Source: Candidatus Methylumidiphilus alinenensis
Lineage (GTDB): Bacteria > Pseudomonadota > Gammaproteobacteria > Methylococcales > Methylococcaceae
NCBI GenBank assembly: GCA_003242955.1
Contig: QJPH01000380.1
Coordinates: 1-50,157, forward strand
DNA length: 50,157 nucleotides
Direction: 5' to 3'
Shown: piece after piece, positions 1 through 10,200 of the stretch
Layout of the letters: each line of letters opens with the position of its first letter
How positions within the stretch are numbered: the stretch's first letter is position 1
Notes under the pieces: generated by a model
Told to the model about the DNA's origin: nothing
The model's database searches: none
Seen by the model: the letters and a program-made list of their open reading frames with translations, nothing else
Translations under genes and position numbers: made by a program

Positions 1-663
1 CCCGTCTTCCATATGCAGAACCCGATCCATGCGATTGGCTAGATGAGAGTCATGGGTGACGACAAGAAAACTGACGCTGTACTCCCGGTTCAATTCAAGC
101 ATCAATTCATAGACTTTCTCGGCGGTTTTGCTGTCCAGATTGCCGGTTGGCTCATCGGCCAGTACACAAAGGGGGCGTGTCACCAAAGCACGGGCGATGG
201 CAGCGCGTTGCCGTTCGCCTCCTGACAATTCGCCGGGCTTGTGCTCTACGCGCCCATCCAGCCCCACCCTAGCCAATACTTCAAAAGCCTTCCGTTTGGC
301 TTCGGCTACTCCTTCGCCGCCAATCAACAAAGGCATCGCAACATTTTCCAAAATGCTGAATTCGCCCAATAGGTGATGGAACTGGTAGACAAAGCCCAAC
401 GCCCGATTGCGAAGCCGGGCCAGTTTTTTCTCACCCAAAGCACCAATGTCCATGCCATCCAAAACAACTTGGCCTTGAGTTGGGGATTCCAGACCACCCA
501 ATAAGTGTAGCAAAGTGGATTTTCCAGAGCCGGAAGCACCCATGATTGCGACTCTTTCACCTGCCTGGATGGATAGGTTGACCCCTTGCAACACATCCAC
601 ATTCAAGCCACCCTGGTTGAAGCTCTTGTATAGGTTGGCACACTCCAAAACTGGCCTATTCAT
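1..663 (-). CDS. lolD: Lipoprotein-releasing ABC transporter ATPase LolD (3' end cut by window)
   Basis: ATP-binding subunit of the LolCDE complex, which extracts outer-membrane lipoproteins from the inner membrane and hands them to LolA. The frame is open from an ATG at 663 to the window edge, 221 codons, so only a few C-terminal residues are missing. Visible motifs are Walker [10 protein letters not shown], the Q-loop region ([12 protein letters not shown]), the ABC signature LSGGERQR, Walker [13 protein letters not shown] and the switch His in VVTHD. The QFHHLLGEF stretch is typical of LolD among MacB/FtsE-type ATPases. The start codon overlaps the end of lolC by 8 bases, so the two are translationally coupled in one operon. 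Any lolE or further gene would lie left of the window. Confidence 0.96.
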   Translation of the reverse strand, partial: MNRPVLECANLYKSFNQGGLNVDVLQGVNLSIQAGERVAIMGASGSGKSTLLHLLGGLESPTQGQVVLDGMDIGALGEKKLARLRNRALGFVYQFHHLLGEFSILENVAMPLLIGGEGVAEAKRKAFEVLARVGLDGRVEHKPGELSGGERQRAAIARALVTRPLCVLADEPTGNLDSKTAEKVYELMLELNREYSVSFLVVTHDSHLANRMDRVLHMEDG

Positions 664-1903
664 AGCGCAACTCCTCGGCAGGTTTAATGCGCGAAGCCTG
701 CCATGCCGGATAAATTGTCGCAAGCAGGGACAACAGGAAGGCCATGCCAGTGATTTGAAGGACATCCGTCCATAGCAATTTGGAAGGCAATTCGCTGATA
801 TAATAAACATCGGCTGACATGAAATGTGTTCCAAAAAGCCGTTCGATGAAGGGGACGATGGTCTCCACGTTGAGTGCCAATGCCACCCCCCCCACACAGC
901 CCAGCATCGCCCCGAATAGACCGATGACTGTCCCCAAAACCATGAAAATCCCCATCACGGCAGCGGGTGTCATGCCTTGGGTGCGCAGAATGGCAATGTC
1001 CGCGCGCTTGTCTGTCACCACCATCACCAAAGTGGACACAATGTTGAAGGCGGCAACCGCGACAATCAGCAACAAAATAATAAACATGACCCGCTTTTCG
1101 GTTTGGATGGCGCGGAAGAAATTGCTATGTGCCTGGGTCCAGTCCGAGATATAGTATCGACCGGGCAATTTCGGACTGATTGCTTGGACGATTTCACGGA
1201 CATAAAACAAATCGTCAATCTTTAGCCTAAGGCCGGACACGGCATCATCCATGCGCAGCAACTTGGCGGCATCGTCGATTTGAATCAAGGCCAAATTGCG
1301 GTCAAATTCAAACATGCCCACTTTGAACATGCCAACCACAGTGAACCGCTTCAAACGAGGCAAAATCCCGGCGGGGGTCGAGGTAAGCTGAGGCGTGATG
1401 ACCGTAACCTTGTCACCAACCATGACCCCGAGATAGGTAGCCAATTCCTCGCCCAACACGATGCCGAACTCGCCTGACTTTAGACTGTCAAGCTTGCCGG
1501 CGACGATATGCTTGGTCACTTCTGAAACCTTGGATTCCAATGTCGGCATGATGCCGCGCAGCATAGTTCCGCTAACACGATGCTCGGAACTCAGCATGGC
1601 TTGGCCTTCGATATAAGGTGCCCAACCCAACACCCGTTTTTCCTCCTTTAATGAAGGTTCCAGAGCGGGCCAGTCGCGCAATTCATTGTTTTCGCCAGTG
1701 ATAGATGCGTGAGAGGTCATACCGAGTATGCGTTCGCGCAGTTCAGCCTCGAACCCATTCATCACTGAAAGCACGGTAATCAATGCTGTGATGCCCAAGG
1801 CTATCCCCAACACTGAAGTCAGCGTGATGAAAGAGATGAAACGGGTGCGCCGCTTGGCTCTTGTGTAGCGCAGGCCAATATAAACGATGAGTGGTTTGAA
1901 CAT
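656..1903 (-). CDS. lolC: Lipoprotein-releasing ABC transporter permease LolC/LolE
   Basis: Inner-membrane permease of the lipoprotein export complex, 415 residues, the usual length for LolC/E. The N-terminus ([18 protein letters not shown]) followed by the first membrane segment and [19 protein letters not shown] is characteristic of the family. A large periplasmic domain (about residues 45-265) contains the conserved stretch [19 protein letters not shown], and three further membrane segments follow in the C-terminal third. It overlaps lolD by 8 bases. Whether it is LolC, LolE or a single LolF-type subunit cannot be decided here, because the other side of lolD is outside the window. Confidence 0.95.
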   Translation of the reverse strand: MFKPLIVYIGLRYTRAKRRTRFISFITLTSVLGIALGITALITVLSVMNGFEAELRERILGMTSHASITGENNELRDWPALEPSLKEEKRVLGWAPYIEGQAMLSSEHRVSGTMLRGIMPTLESKVSEVTKHIVAGKLDSLKSGEFGIVLGEELATYLGVMVGDKVTVITPQLTSTPAGILPRLKRFTVVGMFKVGMFEFDRNLALIQIDDAAKLLRMDDAVSGLRLKIDDLFYVREIVQAISPKLPGRYYISDWTQAHSNFFRAIQTEKRVMFIILLLIVAVAAFNIVSTLVMVVTDKRADIAILRTQGMTPAAVMGIFMVLGTVIGLFGAMLGCVGGVALALNVETIVPFIERLFGTHFMSADVYYISELPSKLLWTDVLQITGMAFLLSLLATIYPAWQASRIKPAEELRYE

Positions 1904-1970
1904 TTTCCTTTGGGGGAGTTAGGTAGCAGAATTGAATTTGCTATGGATGCGGAACAAAAATATTTTTATA

Positions 1971-2023
1971 AGGGCGAATTCATTTGCCATTTATACATCA
2001 ATTTGGCGAATGAATTCGCCCCT
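1971..2023. repeat. Inverted repeat between lolC and fur
   Basis: Two 18-19 base arms (AGGGCGAATTCATTTGCC and its near-perfect complement at 2005-2023) surround a 16-base AT-rich loop. It lies between the divergent-looking ends of lolC (start side) and fur (stop side), where it may act as a transcription terminator for fur, although no T-run follows on that strand. The outer sequence resembles the GGGCG...CGCCCCTAC repeats seen elsewhere in the window. Confidence 0.6.
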
Positions 2024-2030
2024 ACGGATG

Positions 2031-2483
2031 TCAATCGCAGGGCAAACATTCCTGGCATGGCCCACACAAGCCGTAAAGACAAAGCGAGTGGTCGGTGAGC
2101 TTGAAACTCAGCGAACTGGCAATTTCCCTTTGGCGCTGCTCAATCGATTCATCGCTGAATTCTTCCACACGCCCACATTTAATACAAACAAGGTGGTCGT
2201 GATGCCGTCCGCTTTCCAACTCAAATACTGAGTTGCCGCCCTCAAAATGATGGCGCTTAACGAGACCGGCAGTTTCAAACTGGGTCAATACCCTGTACAC
2301 TGTCGCCAAGCCGATTTCGACACCCTCCTGCAACAGTGTTTTGTAAACATCCTCAGCGGTCAGATGACGCTCGGCGTTGGACCGGTTTTCAAGCATCTCA
2401 AGAATCTTGACTCTAGGCGAGGTGACTTTGAGTCCAGCCTTTTTGATGTGCTGGCTTTCCTTCTTAGTGATATTTTCTGGCAC
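2031..2483 (-). CDS. fur: Ferric uptake regulator Fur
   Basis: Iron-responsive transcriptional repressor of 150 residues. The N-terminal winged helix (LKVTSPRVKILEMLE, then EIGLATVYRVLTQFETAGLV) and the metal-binding part (GRHHDHLVCIKCGRVEEF, C-terminal CGPCQECLPC) match classical Fur. A GTG at 2483 is the start I favour, because AGGAGG lies 9 bases upstream; the nearby ATG (8 bases further upstream) is out of frame. It is divergent from bamE with 87 bases between them, a gene pair common in gammaproteobacteria. Confidence 0.97.
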   Translation of the reverse strand: MPENITKKESQHIKKAGLKVTSPRVKILEMLENRSNAERHLTAEDVYKTLLQEGVEIGLATVYRVLTQFETAGLVKRHHFEGGNSVFELESGRHHDHLVCIKCGRVEEFSDESIEQRQREIASSLSFKLTDHSLCLYGLCGPCQECLPCD

Positions 2484-2570
2484 GATGCCATACCTCCTGC
2501 TCGTTTTTTGTCACTTGAATCGGGTATCATGGTGTTTTAAGCACCAACCTACTATTAATATCATCATAAC

Positions 2571-3002
2571 ATGCGCAAGCATCTTGTTCTAATCGCCTGT
2601 TTGGCGAATTTATCCTGCTCCAACGATTTTCAGATGCCTTTCATTTACCGGGTTGACATTTACCAAGGCAACATCTTCTCTCAGAGCATGGTCAACCAAC
2701 TCAAACCTGGCATGACCAAGCGCCAAGTTGCCTTCACCATGGGAACCCCGCTTTTGGAAGACGCCTTGCATAGTGACCGTTGGGATTATATTTATTCCAG
2801 CGAGCCAGGCGGCGAAGACCGTGTGCAGAAAAAATTCACCGCCCGATTCAAAGGTGACGAATTGATCGGTGTTGAAGGTGATTTGCGTCCGACCAACACC
2901 CCTGTCAACGACCCATCCAAAAAGGATGTCACCGTCATGGTTCCCAAGATTGAGAGAGACAAAACAGTATGGGAAGCCATCACTGGACTTTTTGGCAATT
3001 AG
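2571..3002 (+). CDS. bamE: Outer membrane assembly lipoprotein BamE (SmpA/OmlA)
   Basis: Small lipoprotein of the BAM complex that folds outer-membrane beta-barrels. The 143 residues contain the SmpA/OmlA core: MPFIYRVDIYQGN, then LKPGMTKRQVAFTMGTPLL, then RWDYIYSS. The N-terminus is a short signal peptide. The lipidated Cys is probably Cys16 (in LSCSND), although the -3 position is an unusual Asn; Cys10 is a second possibility. The C-terminal extension of about 40 residues after the core is hydrophilic. It is transcribed divergently from fur, which is the usual arrangement. Confidence 0.93.
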   Translation: MRKHLVLIACLANLSCSNDFQMPFIYRVDIYQGNIFSQSMVNQLKPGMTKRQVAFTMGTPLLEDALHSDRWDYIYSSEPGGEDRVQKKFTARFKGDELIGVEGDLRPTNTPVNDPSKKDVTVMVPKIERDKTVWEAITGLFGN

Positions 3003-3007
3003 GCTAG

Positions 3008-3040
3008 AGACCGACTCGGCTTTAAAAACCGAGTCGGTCT
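3008..3040. repeat. Palindrome GACCGACTCGG...CCGAGTCGGTC after bamE
   Basis: The arms AGACCGACTCGG and CCGAGTCGGTCT enclose a short AT-rich loop just after the bamE stop and before mak. It can form a strong hairpin but has no T-run, so any terminator role is uncertain. The same arms recur at 11263-11340 inside the alpha-2-macroglobulin gene and at 18985-19049, so it is a dispersed element rather than a local feature. Confidence 0.7.
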
Positions 3041-3063
3041 GGCAACAACAGGTAGGGGACGGC

Positions 3064-3969
3064 ATGGTCGGAATCAAAATTGGCATTGATCTAGGCGGGA
3101 CCAAAATCGAACTGATCGCGTTGGACGGAATCGGCAGCGAAGTCCTGCGACGGCGTATACCCACCCCTCAGGGAGACTACTCTGCAACCCTAGATGCCAT
3201 CCAGAGATTGTTCGAGGATGCCTGTGCCGGACTAGGCATGGAAGCCAGCCTAGGCATTGGCACGCCGGGAGCGATTTCCAGGGCCACAGGGCTGTTGAAA
3301 AACTCCAACTCGACTTGCCTGAACGGCATGCCTTTATTGCTGGATTTGGAAAAGCGCCTAGGACGACCCGTCCGCATCGCCAATGATGCCGACTGCTTTG
3401 CCCTTTCCGAAGCCACCGACGGTGCGGCGGCGGGTGCCAATAGCGTGTTTGGGGTGATCCTCGGGACAGGCGTAGGCGGGGGTATTATCGTGAACGGCAA
3501 ACCGCTGTCCGGTCCCAATGCCATCGCAGGTGAATGGGGACACAACCCCCTGCCTTGGCCTAATGATGACGAACGACCTGGCCCATCTTGCTACTGCGGT
3601 CAATCAGGCTGCATCGAAACATTCGTCTCAGGCCCCGGCCTTTCCCGCTTCCACCTCCAAGCCACGGGGCAAAACCTTAGCGCCGTTGAGATCGTAGCCA
3701 AAGCCGAAACCGGCATCAAGGACTGCGAACAAAGCTTGCAGATTTACGAAGACCGTCTCGCCCGCGCCTTGGCCCATGTCATCAACATCTTAGACCCGGA
3801 TGTCATCACCTTGGGCGGTGGGCTGTCCAATATCCTCCGCTTGTACCACAACGTACCCAAACTTTGGGGGCCTTATGTTTTCTCTGACCGGGTGGACACA
3901 CTTTTAGTCCCGCCAAAATTTGGCGACTCCAGCGGGGTTAGGGGTGCGGCGTGGTTGTGGGGGAAATAA
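3064..3969 (+). CDS. mak: Fructokinase, ROK family (Mak-like)
   Basis: ROK-family sugar kinase of 301 residues that phosphorylates fructose (and weakly other hexoses) with ATP. I chose the ATG at 3064 because it gives the normal N-terminus MVGIKIGIDLGGTKIELIAL; the open frame continues upstream through the palindrome and bamE without homology. Family motifs: phosphate loop DLGGTK, the catalytic region IANDADCFALSEA, GTGVGGGI, EWGHNPLPW, and the zinc-binding Cys cluster CYCGQSGCIE (Cys176, 178, 183). The C-terminal GDSSGVRGAAWLW matches E. coli Mak very closely from memory. It lies 61 bases downstream of bamE. Confidence 0.93.
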   Translation: MVGIKIGIDLGGTKIELIALDGIGSEVLRRRIPTPQGDYSATLDAIQRLFEDACAGLGMEASLGIGTPGAISRATGLLKNSNSTCLNGMPLLLDLEKRLGRPVRIANDADCFALSEATDGAAAGANSVFGVILGTGVGGGIIVNGKPLSGPNAIAGEWGHNPLPWPNDDERPGPSCYCGQSGCIETFVSGPGLSRFHLQATGQNLSAVEIVAKAETGIKDCEQSLQIYEDRLARALAHVINILDPDVITLGGGLSNILRLYHNVPKLWGPYVFSDRVDTLLVPPKFGDSSGVRGAAWLWGK

Positions 3970-4074
3970 GGCGATTTCCGATAAATAAATCTCTTAAATA
4001 AGTTTTCGTCATAGGCCGCATAGCCCAACCCAATCAGATGATTATGGTTTTTGTCCTGTGCTTAGGGCAAAATA

Positions 4075-4212
4075 TTAAACCTTCGTGCGATCCGGCTGTC
4101 TATGCTCTTGTCAGCAAGCATGCCCTATTGGGAGGGCGGTAGATGCAGGGGTTATGGCCCGGCAACTGACTACATCCACAATAACAATGTAATCCCCTGA
4201 GGTGTTTCTCTT
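4075..4212 (+). promoter_or_regulatory. Possible structured 5' leader of the downstream secreted protein
   Basis: About 140 bases upstream of the ATG at 4213 can fold: TGCCC/GGGAGGGC-type stems around 4120-4140 and a long-range pairing of CAGGGGTTA (near 4145) with TAATCCCCTG (near 4190). I do not recognise it as any named riboswitch. The rest of the 3970-4212 gap shows no gene. Confidence 0.25.
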
Positions 4213-4695
4213 ATGAATCTTAATTCAAATGTTGTTAAAGGTTTTTTGGCTTTTTTGCTTGTGTTGCCGCTTTCGCCTTTGGCGCAGGCCAGTTGTTCCT
4301 CGGCAGACGCACAGCGGCTTGAAAAGGTCGCCCAGGCGGTGGTGGGTGCCTTCCCAACTGTGAATTATTCAGCGGCCCGGCGAGGTCGGTTTAAGGTTTC
4401 AGGGGATCAGGCCACGGGAGCCTTGGAAGTTAAATTTTCCAATTTGCGGAGAACCCTGTTCAAGCAAACCTTAAACCTCCAGGAACTGGCCCCTGATGTA
4501 GCGCCGGGATGCCAGTTGGTGGGGCGTCCTGCCCAGGGTAGGCCCGCCAATGGTTTATTTTTGCGGATGTCCTGTCAGGCGCCTCAAGCAACCCCCGGCT
4601 GCGCCATCGTCATACAACCCGGCTTGAACCGCTCCGGCCAATCCGGTTGGAGTTTCCGCGTGACGGGCAATCGGATGATAATGCCTGCCCGATAA
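4213..4695 (+). CDS. Secreted protein of unknown function
   Basis: The 160-residue product has a clear Sec signal peptide (residues 1-26: hydrophobic GFLAFLLVLPLSPLAQA followed by a signal peptidase I site). The mature part has four Cys residues spread as possible disulphide pairs, is basic and contains no membrane segment. I do not recognise the family. The ATG is preceded by GAGGTG at a plausible distance. It is convergent with atpC, with a palindromic repeat between the stop codons. Confidence 0.7.
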   Translation: MNLNSNVVKGFLAFLLVLPLSPLAQASCSSADAQRLEKVAQAVVGAFPTVNYSAARRGRFKVSGDQATGALEVKFSNLRRTLFKQTLNLQELAPDVAPGCQLVGRPAQGRPANGLFLRMSCQAPQATPGCAIVIQPGLNRSGQSGWSFRVTGNRMIMPAR

Positions 4696-4729
4696 TGGTT
4701 GGGCGGGCCAGCCCTTAAGTTTGTAGCCA

Positions 4730-4804
4730 AGTAGGTCGGGCGCATCTCTTTGGCGAACGCCCGACGTTGGAATGTTGGGCAACAGTGAAGCTGTTGCCCA
4801 ACCT
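4730..4804. repeat. Composite palindromic repeat (GTAGGTCGGGC / GTTGGGCAACAG)
   Basis: Contains GTTGGGCAACAG at 4774-4785 with its complement CTGTTGCCCAAC at 4791-4802, next to a GTCGGGCG/CGCCCGAC pair at about 4737-4764. It sits between two converging genes and could terminate transcription from both sides. Repeats of this GTAGGTTGGGC type are common dispersed elements in gammaproteobacteria. Confidence 0.6.
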
Positions 4805-4810
4805 ACGCGT

Positions 4811-5212
4811 CTACCCGCCACCCCCCAATTTCAACAGCCGTTTCAACATCTCCTGTTCCAACTGGGCTAAGCTCTGCCTGACCTCTTGCGAGGCTTCCTC
4901 CTCGCGCAATAACTGGCTGGTCAACGTATCGGTGATGCGTTCGTAATCATCGTCAATGAAATATCGCCGGGTAGACAAACTTAGCAGATTGTCCCTGAAA
5001 TAAAGCACCGCCCCTGGCATGGCGAGGTATTGCCAAGGTTCATCGGCACGGCGGAAACGGGCAAGCCCCAACTCCAAAATGCTCATAATCCGGGCATGAC
5101 CTGGCAGAATGCCAAAACTGCCGGAGGCATCCTCGCCCACGAAAGAGACCACCCCGTCAATGCGTTTGGCGGAGGATGAATCGCGCAACATTAATGTAAA
5201 ATTTTGGCTCAT
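4811..5212 (-). CDS. atpC: Alternate (N-type) F1Fo ATPase epsilon subunit AtpC
   Basis: The 133 residues match the epsilon subunit: an N-terminal beta-sandwich with GSFGILPGHARIMSILE (the conserved FGxLPGH region) and a C-terminal helical part (YERITDTLTSQLLREEE to the end). The closeness to atpD of the alternate, often Na+-linked N-ATPase type supports that assignment. It is downstream of atpD, but separated by 191 bases that carry a hairpin and the end of a MITE-like repeat. The repeat end TACAGCG...: complement abuts the ATG, so no Shine-Dalgarno sequence is visible. No Fo or other F1 genes follow. Confidence 0.8.
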   Translation of the reverse strand: MSQNFTLMLRDSSSAKRIDGVVSFVGEDASGSFGILPGHARIMSILELGLARFRRADEPWQYLAMPGAVLYFRDNLLSLSTRRYFIDDDYERITDTLTSQLLREEEASQEVRQSLAQLEQEMLKRLLKLGGGG

Positions 5213-5403
5213 ACAGCGTTTTCAACATCAAATTGTTAGGTGATTTCCAATAATGAATCCACCAAAACCGAAATGAATTGTCCACGAAAATCACGAACAA
5301 TTCCTCCGCAAATCACCTTGCCAAGCTGGGGCTTGGCGTTCCTTCTGGGAGCGCCAAGCCCCAGCTTGGCCTTTGGATGGGATGTTCTTTATTGAATATC
5401 ACC
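5213..5403. repeat. Repeat-filled gap between atpD and atpC
   Basis: Two elements are seen. At 5213-5232 is ACAGCGTTTTCAACATCAA, the terminal repeat of the MITE-like family at 42013-42296, directly touching the atpC start codon. At 5321-5369 is a perfect 18-base inverted repeat (CCAAGCTGGGGCTTGGCG) around a 13-base loop. No gene is visible. Confidence 0.75.
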
Positions 5404-6813
<1,410 letters not shown>

Positions 6814-6876
6814 TTATTCCCTTGTGGGATATGTGCAATGAGTATGATTCAAAAACGCAGCAATTCTCATTATGAA

Positions 6877-7030
6877 GGCTACCAACTTAAGGCGGGACAG
6901 TTCAAGGCCGTTCGTGGTGAGTTTGTCGAACCATGAACGGCTTAACCGTCCACCCTTCGACTGCTCGACAGGCTCGCAGCTCAGGGCGAACGGTTAAGCT
7001 TTGCGCCTGTCCCGCCTTAAGCTGATAGCC
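6877..7030. mobile_element. MITE-like element with 24-base terminal inverted repeats
   Basis: The ends read GGCTACCAACTTAAGGCGGG... and, on the other strand, GGCTATCAGCTTAAGGCGGG..., about 22 of 24 positions matching. The interior holds a second dispersed repeat (GTTCGTGGTGAG...GTCGAACCATGAACGG type and its inverted partner). There is no coding capacity. It lies upstream of the atpD start and of the alpha-2-macroglobulin gene. Confidence 0.65.
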
Positions 7031-7034
7031 CATT

Positions 7035-7103
7035 TTGAATTACATTACCTGCGTAGGGGCGGGTTCCAAACCCGCCCTTATTAATCTTTGCCAAAATGAG
7101 AAT
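7035..7103 (-). repeat. GTAGGGGCGGGTT hairpin repeat, copy 1 (left of alpha-2-macroglobulin)
   Basis: Read on the minus strand: AATTCTCATTTTGGCA, then TAAGGGCGGGTTTGGAACCC..., then CGTAGGTAATTAATTC-like tail. The central hairpin is at 7055-7079. A second copy in opposite orientation lies at 13710-13778, beyond the 3' end of the same gene and the adjacent Uma2 gene. Confidence 0.75.
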
Positions 7104-7217
7104 TGTGCTTCCGCCAACGACAAGCTTTGGCATAATGAGAATTACTGCCCTATAATGAGAGTAAGATCAGTTAATAAAAAAATGGAAAAAGAAATGATTC
7201 CGTTAGGAGGCATGGCT

Positions 7218-10200
7218 GTGCGCACTATATTGCTGTTTTTAGTTATTACCTGTCTGGCTGTAAATGGTTTTACCGCTTCGGCTGAGACAACACAGCCTAG
7301 CGTGGAACTCTTCACCCCACAGGGGACGGTCAAAAACGTCCGCCAAGTGACCGCACGGTTTGCCCACGCGATGGTGCCCTTCGGAGACATTCGATTGGAA
7401 TCGCCGTTCGAAGCCGATTGCCCCGCCAAAGGCACAGGGCGATGGGTGGATGGGCAACAGTGGGTATTCGATTTCGAAAAGGATTTGCCTGCGGGCATAC
7501 GCTGTTCGTTCAAGCTGAAGCCGGGGCTGAAAACCTTATCCGGGCTACCCATCGTCGGACCTAGCCAATTTTCTTTCGACACCGGTGGGCCGTCAATCAC
7601 CGACAGCCTTCCTGGGCAAGACTCCGACGACATTGACGAAAACCCTCTATTCATATTGAAACTGGATGCCCCAGCTTCGCAAGAATCCGTCGCAGCCCAT
7701 GCCCATTGCGAAGTGGATGGCTTGCAAGAACGCATTGACACTAATCTGTTACAGGGCGAGGAAAGAAGCAAACTGTTATCAGGTCCGCTCAAAGACCGGT
7801 ACGACTATTTCTTTACAGACACTCCTGACGATAGGCTTCTAATTTTACAATGTCGGCGCAACTTTCCGCCAAACGCAAAAGTGCGCTTGGTGTGGGGGGC
7901 GGGTATCGCCTCCACTACTGGCATAGCCACCCGAGAAGACCAGGTTTTTAATTACACCGTCCGCCCCTCTTTCAGCGCCCAATTTCAATGCGAAAAGGTC
8001 AACGCCAAGTCGAATTGTATACCTTTCCTGCCCATGACACTGGATTTTAGCGCTCCCGTGCCGGCGGAGAAAGCCAAAGGAGTGCAATTATTTGACAGCC
8101 AAGGCAAACTCTACCCTGCCGAAACTATCGACCCTTCCAAAACACCCTATGTGGAAGCTATCAAATTCAAAGGCCCATTCCCGGAAAACACCCGTTTCAG
8201 GATAGTCTTGCCAACGGATTTGTTCGATGACGCAGGAAGGCCACTGGAAAATGCCAGCCGATTTCCACTTGCCGTGGAAACTGACGACTACCCGCCGTTA
8301 GCCAAGTTCAACGGTGAATTTGGCATTATCGAAGCAAAGGAAGGGGGCATACTGCCTGTCACCCTGCGCAATCTAGAGCCTACTGTGGCGGGGCGGCGCT
8401 CCATGCCGGGGCAGGAAGGCATTCCCGGCAAACTGCAAAGGCTGGGGCAAAACGATCAGGCCATTGCCGCATGGCTGCGAAAAGTAAACCATGCCGGTAA
8501 TGCGCATTTTGAGGAACTGCCCAAGGCCAATCAAAATGACGAAACGCATTTCCGCAACCTCACAGGAACCGAATCGGTGTTTGGACCCACCGAAAAAACC
8601 GAATCCTTTGACTTGCCCAAAGCGGACGGCGCAAAGGCATTTGAGGTTTTGGGCATTCCTCTCAAAATTCCTGGGTTTTATGTGGTCGAACTGGCCAGCC
8701 CTCGCCTAGGCGCAGCCCTGCTTGGTGAGGAAAGGCCCCGCTATGTCGCCACTTCCGCTCTAGTCACCAATATGTCCGTGCATTTCAAATGGGGACGGGA
8801 GTCCTCGTTGGTCTGGGTGACCACGTTAGACCAAGCCAAACCGGTTGCCGATGCCGAGGTGCGAGTCAGCGACTTTTGCAGCGGGGCTGAATTCTGGCAT
8901 GGCCGCACCGGCCCGGACGGAACGGCTAAAATTACCGGTACTGGCGTGTTGCCCGAAGTCGATTCCAGCAATGATTGCTACGAAGGATCATCGTCGCATC
9001 CGCTATTCATCAGCAGCCGTTCAGGCGAAGACATGAGTTTTGTGGTATCTGGTTGGAGCAAAGGCATCACACCTTACGACTTCCAACTGACGGTCGGCAA
9101 CGAGCGCGAAACCAAGCTGGCCCATACGGTCTTTGACCGCAGCCTCTTCCGTGCCGGCGAAACCGTGTCGATGAAATTATTCCTGCGCAAGCGCACGTCA
9201 GAAGGCTTTGCCCTCTATAGCGATAAAGTGCCGGATACATTAACAATTAGCCATGCCGGTAGTGATGAGAACTACAACATACCCATCAGTGTTGACGGAA
9301 AGGGCATAGGCGAGGCAAGTTGGACCATTCCTAAAGAAGCCAAGCTTGGTGCTTATAGTGTGGAATTGGATGGGGGCAATGCGGGGTCTTTCCGTGTGGA
9401 GCAGTTCCGCCTCCCGACCATGAAAGCGGCAATCCAACCTGCCGCCGACTATTTGGTCAACGCCAAAGAAGCGCAGCTTGATTTGTTCGTCAACTATCTC
9501 TCTGGCGGCGGGGCATCCCACATACCAGTCAAACTACGCAGTCAAGTCCGCTCCCGTCAACTCGCTTTTCCAGATTACGAAGATTTTCAATTTGGTGGCA
9601 ATGATATAAAAGAAACTGGACTACAGGAGGATAGGCAAAACGATGAAGAGGAAACCGAGGAAAGCTCCACCGCCCAAGTCTTGCCACTGACCCTGGACAA
9701 AGCCGGGGCTGCACGAGCGACTATCCCCAATCTGCCGTCGGCGGATTCCCCCAAGGAGTTGTTGACCGAACTGGAATACCAAGATGCCAACGGACAACTG
9801 CTCTCGGTATCCCGCACCATCCCGTTATTGCCGTCCAAAGTGGTGTTAGGCATTAAACAGGAAGCTTGGATTGCCAACAAAGATCAACTGCGGTTTCAAG
9901 TCATCGCCTTGGACCCAGCCGGCAAACCAGTGAAAAACCAGAAGCTCAAGGTGGAGCTATTCAAAAAATTCACCTATTCCTATCGCAAACGCCTAATCGG
10001 AGGCTTTTACGATTATGAAAATAAGAGTGAATATAAAAAATTGGACAAACTTTGCGAAGACAGCACCGACAAGGCGGGTATTGTGGTCTGCGATATAAAG
10101 CCAGGGGTTTCGGGGGAAGTAATCCTGCGCGCCACCGCCCAAGATGGCGACGGCAACACCGCACTGACAACCCAGGATGCTTGGGTGGCAGGCGGCGAAA

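Noticed and set aside
2484-2570. Fur box between fur and bamE
   Set aside because: The AT-rich stretch ATTAATATCATCAT resembles part of a Fur box, but the match is too weak to claim.
2869-3063. 65-codon upstream extension of the fructokinase frame
   Set aside because: It runs through the bamE gene and a palindrome; the family N-terminus begins at the ATG at 3064.
7035-7217. 61-codon extension of the alpha-2-macroglobulin N-terminus
   Set aside because: It covers a repeat, and no signal peptide could work so far inside; the GTG at 7218 follows AGGAGG and opens the signal peptide.
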